From positions 1 through 12,789 of the forward strand of contig CAUUKX010000063.1 in NCBI GenBank assembly GCA_963545585.1: 12,789 bases of DNA. Direction: 5' to 3'. A program made the position numbers and the translations under genes. Position 1 is the stretch's first letter; each line of letters begins with the position of its first letter. The notes under the pieces are model-generated. The model was not told the origin of the DNA. It saw only the letters and a program-made list of their open reading frames with translations, and did no database searches. Shown here piece after piece: positions 1-7,452 of this stretch. Source of the DNA: W11650 sp963545585. Lineage in GTDB: Bacteria; Bacillota; Clostridia; Lachnospirales; Vallitaleaceae.

Positions 1-112
1 CCCAAACCACCGCCAAAGCCGGCTGAATCCCGGCAGCCAGACACTGCTCCGCCTCTGCTTTCAGCTCGGTCAGTATTTTTTCTGAAACCGCTTTTCCATC
101 TATAATCTGCAT
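1..112 (-). CDS. folD: FolD, bifunctional methylene-THF dehydrogenase/methenyl-THF cyclohydrolase (5' end only)
   Basis: The first 37 codons are present and the gene runs off the left edge. The translation begins MQIIDGKAVSEKILTEL and continues to IQPALAVVW, which matches the start of FolD (typical form: QIIDGK..A..I..EL...V..L...GI.P.LAVVLVG). FolD oxidises 5,10-methylene-THF to methenyl-THF and hydrolyses it to 10-formyl-THF in the cytosol. The ATG is preceded by GGAAGGAG with about 5 nt spacing, which fixes the start. It lies downstream of fhs on the same strand, so two consecutive folate one-carbon enzymes are adjacent, although a 249-bp gap with a repeat separates them. The active-site Lys and the NAD(P) domain lie outside the window. 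The identification rests on the N-terminus plus the fhs neighbour. Confidence 0.85.
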   Translation of the reverse strand, partial: MQIIDGKAVSEKILTELKAEAEQCLAAGIQPALAVVW

Positions 113-175
113 GTCTGCTCCTTCCAAGCACTCCGCTTCATTCCTTCACTGCACTTGATTTTTTGCTGTTCTTGC

Positions 176-275
176 TTACTGTCCGAGCTTCCCCCTGTTC
201 ACAGTGCTGCACACTTCTGCCCGGGCGGGCAATCTGCCTAAAAAGACTGTTTTGGCGAACACAGGAAGTTAACTT
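176..275 (-). repeat. Dispersed intergenic repeat, copy A (partial)
   Basis: This segment lies between fhs and folD. Read on the minus strand, positions 258 down to about 214 match the MITE at 3131-3273 (its plus strand, about 3158-3203) at roughly 40 of 46 columns; TTCGCCAAAACAGTC in A aligns with TTCGTCAAAACCGTC in C, and both share the block GCCCGCCCGGGCAGAA. The right edge (GGAAGTTAACTT, 263-274) resembles the MITE terminal repeat. The left edge is not clear. A GTG-started frame of 28 codons (262-176, minus) crosses the copy, translating as VFAKTVFLGRLPAR and onward, but it has no good ribosome binding site. The rest of the 113-361 gap shows nothing further that I can name. Confidence 0.6.
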
Positions 276-361
276 ACTGCTTAAAGTCCAATTCCGGCAA
301 TCCCCAATCAGCCGAGTGCTCCGATTCGTTTCTTTTTAATCAATTTTAATCCATTTTCCGT

Positions 362-2029
362 TTAGAACAGCCCCACAATCCGGCCATCCACCACATCAAT
401 CTGCTCGGCCGCTGGCTGCTTGGGCAGCCCCGGCATGGTCATGATATCACCAGTCAGGCAAACGATAAAGCCCGCCCCGGCAGAAAGACTGATTTCCCGG
501 ACGGTAATGGTAAAGCCCTCCGGCCGGCCCAACTGCTTGGGGTCATCCGACAAAGAATATTGCGTTTTGGCAATACAAACCGGCAGTTCTTCCATGCCCA
601 GCGCCCGGATTTGCTTGATTGTATTTTGAGCCGCCGGCGAAAAGGACACCGCCGCCGCTCCGTAAATTTCCCGGGCAATCCGCTCCACTTTTTCCTCAAT
701 CGGCATCGGCAAAGGATAGAGCGGCTGATAATGACTGGCCTTGTTGTCCATCATGCGCATCAACATTTCGGCCAGCGCCGTTCCGCCGGCGCCGCCCTTC
801 GCCCAGACCTCGGCCGGACAAAAATCCGCCCCCAGCCTTTGGCAGGCCTTTTCGATCACGGCAATTTCCTCTTCGCTGTCAGTTACAAAGCGATTGACCG
901 TCACTACCACCGGCACGCTGTATTTGCCAATATTTTCGATATGCTTTTCCAAATTAACAATCCCCCGGTGCAGCGCCTCGACATTCGGCTCAGCCAAATT
1001 TTCTCGGCTGATGCCACCATTATATTTCAAGGCTCTGACCGTGGCCACCAGCACCACCGCCGCTGGTTTTAAGCCGGCCGCCCGGCACTTAATATCCAAG
1101 AACTTTTCCGCCCCCAAATCCGCACCGAAACCAGCCTCGGTAATCACATAATCAGCCAGCTTCAAAGCATACTTGGTCGCCCGAACGCTGTTGCAGCCGT
1201 GAGCAATATTGGCAAACGGCCCGCCGTGAATAATGCAGGGAGAATTCTCCAAAGTCTGTACTAAATTAGGCTTAATCGCATCTTTAAGCAAAGCCGCCAT
1301 AGCGCCCTCCGCTTTCAGGTCGCTGGCTCTGACCGGCTCGCCGTCAACACGATACGCCACAATAATTCGGCGCAGGCGTTCCTTCAAATCATCTATATCC
1401 AGTGCCAAGCACAAAATCGCCATCACCTCGGAGGCAACGCTGATTTGAAAACTGTCCTCACGCATAACGCCATTGCCCTTGCTGCCCAAACCAACCGCAA
1501 TATGGCGCAGCACCCGGTCATTCATATCCATGACCCGCTTCCAGACAATCCGCTTGACGTCAATCCGCAGAGCATTTCCCTGCTGCAAATGATTATCCAG
1601 CATCGCCGCCAGCAAATTGTGGGCGCTGGTCACGGCATGAATATCGCCGGTAAAATGCAGATTGATATCCTCCATCGGAATAACCTGCGACCAGCCGCCG
1701 CCGGCTGCTCCGCCCTTCATGCCCATACACGGCCCCATTGACGGCTCACGCAGCGCAATCACTGCCTTTTGCCCCAAGCGGTGAAAAGCCTGTCCCAAGC
1801 CGACCGTCACTGTGGTCTTGCCCTCTCCAGCTGGAGTTGGATTGATTGCCGTCACTAAAATCAGCTTGCCATCTGGATTCTCTTTCACTCTATCCCACAG
1901 TTCATCAGCCAGTTTGGCTTTGTCATAGCCATAGGGAATCAACTCGCTTTCCTGAATCCCGAGTCCTGCCGCCACTTTCCGAATGTCCTCTTTTTTCGCC
2001 TGACCGGCAATTTCAATATCACTCAGCAT
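362..2029 (-). CDS. fhs: Formate-tetrahydrofolate ligase
   Basis: The 555-aa product has the usual length for this family. The enzyme condenses formate with THF using ATP to give 10-formyl-THF, the entry reaction of the methyl branch of one-carbon metabolism (and of the Wood-Ljungdahl pathway in acetogens). Visible landmarks are the N-terminal PYG(Y)DKAK segment, the phosphate-binding loop TPAGEGKTT from residue 65, then LREPSMGPCMGMKGGAAGGG, and the conserved C-terminal GDIMTMPGLPKQPAA. The ATG is preceded by AAAGGAT at close range. FolD follows, so the product of this enzyme can be reduced onward by the neighbour. The presence of fhs alone does not show acetogenesis, since many fermenting Clostridia carry it. 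I see no frameshift or missing motif. Confidence 0.97.
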   Translation of the reverse strand: MLSDIEIAGQAKKEDIRKVAAGLGIQESELIPYGYDKAKLADELWDRVKENPDGKLILVTAINPTPAGEGKTTVTVGLGQAFHRLGQKAVIALREPSMGPCMGMKGGAAGGGWSQVIPMEDINLHFTGDIHAVTSAHNLLAAMLDNHLQQGNALRIDVKRIVWKRVMDMNDRVLRHIAVGLGSKGNGVMREDSFQISVASEVMAILCLALDIDDLKERLRRIIVAYRVDGEPVRASDLKAEGAMAALLKDAIKPNLVQTLENSPCIIHGGPFANIAHGCNSVRATKYALKLADYVITEAGFGADLGAEKFLDIKCRAAGLKPAAVVLVATVRALKYNGGISRENLAEPNVEALHRGIVNLEKHIENIGKYSVPVVVTVNRFVTDSEEEIAVIEKACQRLGADFCPAEVWAKGGAGGTALAEMLMRMMDNKASHYQPLYPLPMPIEEKVERIAREIYGAAAVSFSPAAQNTIKQIRALGMEELPVCIAKTQYSLSDDPKQLGRPEGFTITVREISLSAGAGFIVCLTGDIMTMPGLPKQPAAEQIDVVDGRIVGLF

Positions 2030-2085
2030 GTTTTATCCTTTCTGCTTTACAGTCTGTTTTATAAAAAGATTTTCATTTTTTAATC

Positions 2086-2192
2086 ACTCAACTGTCCCCT
2101 AATCGAAGTGCTTCGCACTTCTTCCCGGCGGCGGTCTGCATGGACTTCCCTTTCGGCAATTTGCCTATCCGGTGCAGACTTTCCGAAAACAA
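2086..2192 (-). repeat. Dispersed intergenic repeat, copy B (partial)
   Basis: The segment fills most of the gap between the DUF2262-like gene and fhs. It begins on the plus strand with ACTCAAC, the same terminus as the MITE at 3131-3273, and the next 35 nt align well with that element's end, including a hairpin at 2105-2121 (GAAGTGC-TTC-GCACTTC). It then jumps to CTTCCCGGCGGCGGTCTG, matching CTTTCTGCCCGGGCGGGCGG in C, as if the middle had been deleted. The distal terminal repeat is not recognisable. A minus-strand frame runs from just after the stop of the upstream gene (TTG at 2192) to 2088. It contains an ATG at 2141 preceded by GAAAGGGAAG, giving a 17-aa peptide MQTAAGKKCEALRLGDS. Whether this is translated is unknown. 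Confidence 0.6.
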
Positions 2193-3053
2193 CTATCCTA
2201 CTAATGTTGCGCCCTCTATCTCGCCGTTTATCTTAGCACTAATTTCTATCGCATGGCCTGCAAAAATTTCCTTTTCATCCCCATAATATAATGTTAATCC
2301 TCCTGCCTCACTGATGGACAACTCCCCAAGATATAAGGAATTATAAAAGTACTCTTCTGTTAAACTGTCCGCTTCCTCCGAGTCTATCCAATCTTCGGCC
2401 GTTTCCCATAATTCTTTTACGATAAATTCCCGTATTTTAGAATCGCGGTTTTCGATATCCTCAATAAACTTTTTCAAATGAGAAAACGATTTCGGCGGCA
2501 GCTTATCATTTTTATTTGCATCCAGCATCACACTAACTTTGTTCCCGTTGAAATCAACGCTTCCCTCAAACCATGAATAAGCTCTGTTTAATGTAAATTC
2601 ACCGATTGCGTCTTTGATTACAACCGGCTTTAAGTATTCCGCAATCAGCGCCTCCAATCTGCTGTCTGATTGACTGTCCCCCATATATTCCAGCAGGCGG
2701 TAACAGTTATTCGCTACTTCTGCCATATAAGGCTCCAATGGCCTAGCCGGTCTTTTCCTGCATTTTATATGGTGGATTTTATAAGGCTCAAATCGATAAA
2801 TCCAACCTTTTTCTTCCTTTTCCTCTGGACTTACCAGCCATTCAAGCCGCCCCTCCCTGTCAGAAAATTCCTTTGTTTCCACATTCACAGATGCCTCAAA
2901 ATGAACCGACGGCAGGTTGTATCCATCCTTTAGGACTGCCGCTCCACTTACTCCTTTTAAAGTAACAATCAAAAGTTCGACGATCTCTCCGCAAAATTCT
3001 TTGTCAAAATCTTCGCTTGTTTTATCAAACGGTCTTTTTAATAAATTACTCAT
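2193..3053 (-). CDS. DUF2262-like protein of unknown function
   Basis: This is a 286-aa soluble protein with no signal peptide or membrane segment. The C-terminal half (about residues 150-286) resembles my recollection of the DUF2262 family: FTLNRAYSWFEGSVDFNGN, then an acidic helical stretch with KIREFIVKELWE.AEDW, then a closing LSISEAGGLTLYYGD...FAGHAIEISAKINGEIEGA. The N-terminal half looks like a separate alpha/beta module that I do not recognise. No catalytic motif is evident. The ATG has AAAGGA immediately upstream with very short spacing, and a second G-rich tract (GGGGAGG) 13 nt upstream, so the ribosome binding site is imperfect. An alternative upstream ATG is out of frame. The gene lies between two repeat copies, and its stop is followed directly by copy B. 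The family assignment is from memory of the pattern, not a search. Confidence 0.7.
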   Translation of the reverse strand: MSNLLKRPFDKTSEDFDKEFCGEIVELLIVTLKGVSGAAVLKDGYNLPSVHFEASVNVETKEFSDREGRLEWLVSPEEKEEKGWIYRFEPYKIHHIKCRKRPARPLEPYMAEVANNCYRLLEYMGDSQSDSRLEALIAEYLKPVVIKDAIGEFTLNRAYSWFEGSVDFNGNKVSVMLDANKNDKLPPKSFSHLKKFIEDIENRDSKIREFIVKELWETAEDWIDSEEADSLTEEYFYNSLYLGELSISEAGGLTLYYGDEKEIFAGHAIEISAKINGEIEGATLVG

Positions 3054-3130
3054 ATCCTTTCGCCATCCTCCCCTCTAACCGAAACTCTAATTTTTTCGTA
3101 ATTTTCACGCTCTATACCATAATTTTATGA

Positions 3131-3273
3131 ACTCAACTTTCCCATGTCTTTCCCATGTTCGTCAAAACCGTCTTTTTTAGTCAGACCGCCCGCCCGGGCA
3201 GAAAGCGGAGCTTCCGACAAGGGATAGGCCGTCCGCCCAAGCGCGTAACGCTTCAATCAGGGAAAAGTTGAGT
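3131..3273. mobile_element. MITE-like element, copy C, with terminal inverted repeats and flanking direct repeat
   Basis: The 143-bp segment is bounded by a perfect 10-bp inverted repeat: ACTCAACTTT at 3131-3140 and AAAGTTGAGT at 3264-3273. The similarity extends inward as CCCATG against TCCCTG. It is flanked on both sides by TATGA (3126-3130 and 3274-3278), the expected footprint of a 5-bp target duplication. Inside are a tandem copy of TTTCCCATGT (3138-3147, 3149-3158), a GC-rich block around 3187-3200, and a hairpin at the 3240-3255 end. It carries no transposase. The longest frame inside is a 38-codon plus-strand ORF (3155-3271, beginning MFVKTVFFSQTARPGR) without a ribosome binding site. 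It sits 12 bp beyond the ftsK stop codon, so it may also shape the ftsK transcript end. Confidence 0.72.
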
Positions 3274-3289
3274 TATGAATAAAGCCAGA

Positions 3290-6200
3290 TTAATCCCGGT
3301 TGCGCAATTCTTCCCAAATATCGTTAATCGCATCATTGACCTCTTCTGGCTCCTGCTCCTGATATTCCGAGGTAAATTCCGCTTCCGGCCGCTCTCCGGC
3401 AGCAGGCATGGCTGAATCCGCTTCGGCCGCTGCACCAGTTCCTGCCGCTGTACTGGCTGCCGGCGACAATTCTTCCGTCACCACCGGACCGGAACTTTGC
3501 TCTGCTAACCCGCCGCCGGTCAATGGCGATAATTTTGCCGCTTCCGCCGATGCTGAATTAAAATTATCCTCTGATAAGCCGGCATCTCTTGTCTGGCTGT
3601 CAGCTGCATCGGCCTTATCCTTTAGTTGCTGCCATTCCCGCCGGGTGAGCAGCACCTCTCTGGGCTTGGAGCCCTGCTCCTCGCCGACATAGCCCGCTTC
3701 GGTCAGTTGGTCAAGCAGCCGAGCCGCCCGGTTAAAACCAATCCGGAAATATCTTTGTAACATCGAAGCCGAGGCTCTTTCCTTATCGACCACCAATTCC
3801 AAGGCATCGGCAAACAATTCATCCAAATCATCCTTATTATCACTTCCGTCCGCCGTATCGTCCGCCCGGTTTAAATGATTCATTACTTTTTGGTTGTATT
3901 GCGTCTGCTGCTGCGTTTTCAAATATTCAACGATGTTTTCCACCTCATGGTCGGAAATAAACGCCCCCTGAATCCGCACAGGCTTCGGATAGCCGACCGG
4001 ATAAAAGAGCATATCGCCCTTGCCCAGCAGCTTTTCCGCTCCGTTCATATCAATGATGGTTCGGGAATCGGTACCGGAAGAGACATTAAAGGCAATCCGG
4101 CTCGGTACATTGGCTTTAATCAAGCCAGTGATAACATCAACCGACGGCCTTTGGGTCGCAATAATCAAATGCAGTCCAGCCGCTCTGGCCATTTGCGCCA
4201 GCCGGCAAATCGCATCCTCAACTTCATTAGAGGCTACCATCATCAAATCCGCCAGCTCATCAACAATAATCACAATCTGCGGGAGCTTGGGCGTATCGCC
4301 TTTTTCCTCTACCGCCTGATTATAGCCCTTTAAATCGCGCACTCCGGCGGCGGCAAATAATTTATAGCGGTCGTTCATTTCTTGAACAGCCCAGTTTAAC
4401 GCTCCGGCCGCTTTCTTCGCATCCGTTACCACCGGAATCAGCAAATGCGGAATCCCGTTGTAAATCGACAGCTCCACCACTTTCGGGTCAATCATTAGAA
4501 GCCTGACTTCCTCGGGCTTGGCTTTATAAAGGAGCGACACAATCAAAGTATTGATACACACCGATTTGCCCGAGCCAGTTGCGCCGGCAATCAGTAAATG
4601 CGGCATTTTGCCGATATCCGTGACCAGTACCCGGCCGGTAATATCCTTACCCAGACCAAAGGACAGCTTGGTGCTTGACCTTTGAAATTCAGGCGAATCA
4701 ATGACTTCCCGCAGCATGACCGAGCCCGCTTCCCGGTTCGGCACTTCAATCCCGATGGCGGATTTGCCCGGAATCGGCGCTTCCATCCGGATTCCGGCAG
4801 CTGCCAAGTTTAAGGCAATATCATCCGCCAAATTGACAATCCGGCTGACCTTAACTCCCTGCGCCGGCTGAATCTCATAGCGCGTTACCGTCGGCCCCTG
4901 ACTGACATTAATCACCTTGGCGCTGACTCCGAAGCTATGCAGGGTTTCCTCCAGCTTGCGGACATTGTTTTCAATCAAGCCGCTTTCTCCGGCTGCGGCC
5001 GGTTTTGGTTCCTTTAGCAGCTCCAGCGGCGGGAAGAAATAAGTCCGTGCGGGCTGACTTAACTCTAATTCGGCCTGAATCGCCTGCTGGGCACTGCCAT
5101 CCGCCTGCTCTGAGCTGGACATTTCCCCTGCCTTGGGACTGTCTTCAACCGAAGTTTTCACCAGTTTTGGGCTATTTTCCGTCTGGGTTTGGTTGTCTGC
5201 TGTTTCTTCGGTTTCCTGCGCTTGACCAGCCAATGACCGGCCGTTTCCTGCACTGCGGTTTTGCTCCGCACCACTGGCAACCAGCTGTATTTCCTGCATT
5301 TTTGGCATATCCGATGCTTCTTCTGTTTGCGCTATCTCTTGTTTATTTGTCGCCTGCACGGTTTCTGCCGCCCCGGTTACCGTTTCCGCCGCTAATTGGG
5401 CGGCAATTTCTTTGGCATATTCCGGTCTTTCCGACTCTGTCCGGTTTTGGCCACTGCCCACCTCTAAATCTTGGTTTTCCGGCAAAGCGCTGTCTGCTTC
5501 ATCTGCTTTAGCTGTCTGACCGGCTGCCGATGAAAACTCCTCCGGCACATCTTCCAACCCTTCCTTCCGCTCCAAAACTCTTACATCAATGAAGGTGCGT
5601 TTTTTCTTTTTCTCTTTGTCCACCGGCACATCAAGAGCACCAACCGTTTCTTCTTGCCCTGCCGTCCGGCGTTCCGCCAGCTCTGCCTCAATAATACTTT
5701 GCTCCCAGTTCTGACCACCCTTGGCTCTGGCCTGAGCCGCCTGCTGGCGCTCTGCGATTCCCCGCTTAATCCGGGCATAAAGCGCCTGTGCCAGCCGCTT
5801 AATCAGGGTTAAAACCTGAGCCAGACTGACTTCGGTTAAAACCAATAAAGTCAGACCGAGCAGGAGCAGCAGAAAAATAATTCCGCCCCACCTGCCCAGC
5901 AGCAGCAAAAGACAGTCGCCAAATAAGCCGCCGATAAAGCCGCCGCTCATTCGGTAGCTCCCTGATACCCGAAAATAATTGGCCAGTGCCGGAAAAAACA
6001 AGTATTCACCGCCAATCGTCAGGTTGATTTGCGGCTGCCGGACGGACAAAATATGTATAAAAGCAGACAAAATCAAGAGATCCGAACTGACCAGCTTAAT
6101 TTTATCATCCAATCTTTGATTGCCCTGATTAAAGGCTTTAAACAGTGCCGCCACAAAAATAACCACCGGCAGCAAATACGCCGTAACCCCGGTTAAACCA

Positions 6201-6448
6201 AACAAAAAATAAGCAAATGCGTTCAGCAGCCGGCCGCTGCTTTTAAAATAAACAGCAATCGCCAGCAATACCGCCAGCCCCATCAGCGCCAGCATAATTG
6301 CCTCATACTGCTTGACTGGCATTTGCCGCATCCGCCGTTTGGCGGCCGGTGTCCGTTTAGCCGCTGTTTTTCCGGCATTTTTCTGCGGCAGAGTTACCGT
6401 TTTTGGCCGTTCTTCCCTACTTCCACTATTTTTCCGCTGATTTGCCAT
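3290..6448 (-). CDS. ftsK: FtsK/SpoIIIE-family DNA translocase
   Basis: This 1052-aa septal DNA pump moves chromosomal DNA across the closing division or sporulation septum using ATP. Visible parts in order: a basic N-terminus; about four hydrophobic membrane segments (about 50-205); a long low-complexity Glu/Gln/Ala/Ser linker (about 235-485); the alpha region (..GPTVTRYEIQPAQGVK.., about 505-545); the RecA-like motor with Walker A GATGSGKS (622-629) and Walker B IIVDELADL (VDEL at 729-732), plus RLAQMARAAGLHLIIATQRPS-type motifs; and the DNA-reading gamma winged helix (ASASMLQRYFRIGFNRAARL from 892). About 105 acidic, Ala/Ser-rich residues follow gamma, ending EEVNDAINDIWEELRNRD; most family members stop soon after gamma, so this tail is odd. 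The start has AAGGTGG 8-9 nt upstream. FtsK and SpoIIIE cannot be separated from sequence alone. Confidence 0.95.
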   Translation of the reverse strand: MANQRKNSGSREERPKTVTLPQKNAGKTAAKRTPAAKRRMRQMPVKQYEAIMLALMGLAVLLAIAVYFKSSGRLLNAFAYFLFGLTGVTAYLLPVVIFVAALFKAFNQGNQRLDDKIKLVSSDLLILSAFIHILSVRQPQINLTIGGEYLFFPALANYFRVSGSYRMSGGFIGGLFGDCLLLLLGRWGGIIFLLLLLGLTLLVLTEVSLAQVLTLIKRLAQALYARIKRGIAERQQAAQARAKGGQNWEQSIIEAELAERRTAGQEETVGALDVPVDKEKKKKRTFIDVRVLERKEGLEDVPEEFSSAAGQTAKADEADSALPENQDLEVGSGQNRTESERPEYAKEIAAQLAAETVTGAAETVQATNKQEIAQTEEASDMPKMQEIQLVASGAEQNRSAGNGRSLAGQAQETEETADNQTQTENSPKLVKTSVEDSPKAGEMSSSEQADGSAQQAIQAELELSQPARTYFFPPLELLKEPKPAAAGESGLIENNVRKLEETLHSFGVSAKVINVSQGPTVTRYEIQPAQGVKVSRIVNLADDIALNLAAAGIRMEAPIPGKSAIGIEVPNREAGSVMLREVIDSPEFQRSSTKLSFGLGKDITGRVLVTDIGKMPHLLIAGATGSGKSVCINTLIVSLLYKAKPEEVRLLMIDPKVVELSIYNGIPHLLIPVVTDAKKAAGALNWAVQEMNDRYKLFAAAGVRDLKGYNQAVEEKGDTPKLPQIVIIVDELADLMMVASNEVEDAICRLAQMARAAGLHLIIATQRPSVDVITGLIKANVPSRIAFNVSSGTDSRTIIDMNGAEKLLGKGDMLFYPVGYPKPVRIQGAFISDHEVENIVEYLKTQQQTQYNQKVMNHLNRADDTADGSDNKDDLDELFADALELVVDKERASASMLQRYFRIGFNRAARLLDQLTEAGYVGEEQGSKPREVLLTRREWQQLKDKADAADSQTRDAGLSEDNFNSASAEAAKLSPLTGGGLAEQSSGPVVTEELSPAASTAAGTGAAAEADSAMPAAGERPEAEFTSEYQEQEPEEVNDAINDIWEELRNRD

Positions 6449-6502
6449 TGTCTTCCCACCTTAAACTTTTTAACTCAAATCATGTTTCCGCTAAAATGCT
6501 TT

Positions 6503-6565
6503 TTACCCTTTATATTCCGATTGCTCCGCACTTCTTCCGACCCCTGCAATGCCCATATTGGTCAT
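6503..6565 (-). CDS. Possible 20-aa peptide inside repeat copy D
   Basis: An ATG at 6565 opens a 20-codon frame, MTNMGIAGVGRSAEQSEYKG, ending in TAA. It is preceded by AAAAGGAG with 7 nt spacing, one of the better ribosome binding sites in the window, and that is the only reason to list it. It lies between uppP and ftsK on the same strand and could act as a leader peptide for ftsK, whose start is 55 nt past the stop, or it could be an accident of the repeat. There is no homology I recognise and no hydrophobic segment. Confidence 0.25.
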   Translation of the reverse strand: MTNMGIAGVGRSAEQSEYKG

Positions 6566-6600
6566 AGGTTAACTCCTTTTGCCGGTAAACCGGTCTACAC
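6503..6600 (-). repeat. Dispersed intergenic repeat, copy D (degenerate)
   Basis: The gap between uppP and ftsK contains the block GCTCCGCACTTCTTCC (6523-6538), which matches copy B (GCTTCGCACTTCTTCC, 2109-2124) at 15 of 16 positions. Reading the minus strand, the order ACCGG, CGG/CCG, AAAGG, then ATG, then GAAGAAGTGCG is the same in copies B and D, so the similarity extends over about 90 bp with gaps. Terminal repeats are not visible. A short inverted repeat CCGGT-AA-ACCGG lies at about 6582-6593. Confidence 0.5.
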
Positions 6601-6608
6601 TTTAACCC

Positions 6609-7451
6609 TTAGATCAGACTCAGGATAATAGCCAATATGCCCATGCCGAAGCAATAATACGCAAAGTAATATAATTTTCCCTTACGGATAATTCCCAACA
6701 GCCATTTAATACAAAGAAAACCGGAAATCGCCGCTACCACTGCTCCCAAAAGATAAAGCCCCAGCGTCCCAGCGCTTAAACTCTCGGCTGCGCCGTCATG
6801 AATTTGCAGCACTGCCGCTCCCAAAATTGCCGGAATCGACATAATAAAGGAAAACCGCACCGCCAGCTCCGGCGTCAGTCCCCGAACTCTGGCCGTTACA
6901 ATGGTTGAGCCCGACCGGGACACACCCGGCAGTGTAGCCAAGCCTTGCGCTATGCCAATCAGCAGTGCATCCCAAAAGCTCATTTCCTTTTCGGCTTTTT
7001 TCCCCGCCGGCACCTTAATCGTATACAGCAGAACTCCGCCGGTCAGAATTAGTCCCAGCCCCGGAATCAGTGTGCCAGTATATGCCTCTTCAATCGTCTT
7101 TTTCAGCAGCAAACCCAAAACCGCCGTCGGAATCATCGACAGCAAAATATAGCAGACAAAGTATTTTTTGTCATTATTTAAAACCTGCCGCCATTTTATT
7201 TTGCCGACCAGCGCCAAAACAAAGCGTCCGACCAATAACAAGCCTTCCTTGATTAAATCCAAAATTTCTTTGTAAAAAGCAACAAAAACCGCTGCCAATG
7301 TGCCGACATGGAGCAGCACCTCAAACAAAATACCGCTGCCCTGCCAGCCCAGCATATTGCCAAAAATCGCCAAATGGCCCGAACTGCTGACTGGCAAAAA
7401 CTCGGTCAGCCCCTGAATCAGCCCCATAATAATCGCCTTTAAAACTTCCAT
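6609..7451 (-). CDS. uppP: Undecaprenyl-diphosphate phosphatase (BacA/UppP type)
   Basis: This 280-aa polytopic membrane protein is of the usual length. It removes a phosphate from undecaprenyl pyrophosphate at the membrane, regenerating the lipid carrier for peptidoglycan and other wall polymers, and its overproduction is known to give bacitracin resistance. Both signature motifs are intact: GLTEFLPVSSSGHL at 14-27, containing the Glu and His of the active site, and PGVSRSGSTI at 175-184 with its Arg. Hydrophobic segments cover most of the rest, and the loop about 145-160 is basic. The start codon follows the lysC stop codon after one nucleotide, and GGGGAG lies inside the end of lysC, so the two are almost certainly co-transcribed and translationally coupled. 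Confidence 0.96.
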   Translation of the reverse strand: MEVLKAIIMGLIQGLTEFLPVSSSGHLAIFGNMLGWQGSGILFEVLLHVGTLAAVFVAFYKEILDLIKEGLLLVGRFVLALVGKIKWRQVLNNDKKYFVCYILLSMIPTAVLGLLLKKTIEEAYTGTLIPGLGLILTGGVLLYTIKVPAGKKAEKEMSFWDALLIGIAQGLATLPGVSRSGSTIVTARVRGLTPELAVRFSFIMSIPAILGAAVLQIHDGAAESLSAGTLGLYLLGAVVAAISGFLCIKWLLGIIRKGKLYYFAYYCFGMGILAIILSLI

Positions 7452-7452
7452 T

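Noticed and set aside
560..1072. Plus-strand open frames across fhs, ftsK and the SLH gene (for example 560-1072, 741-1151, 3875-4333, 5005-5511)
   Set aside because: They are antisense shadows of strongly supported genes in GC-biased codons, with low-complexity Pro/Arg/Ser translations and no family features.
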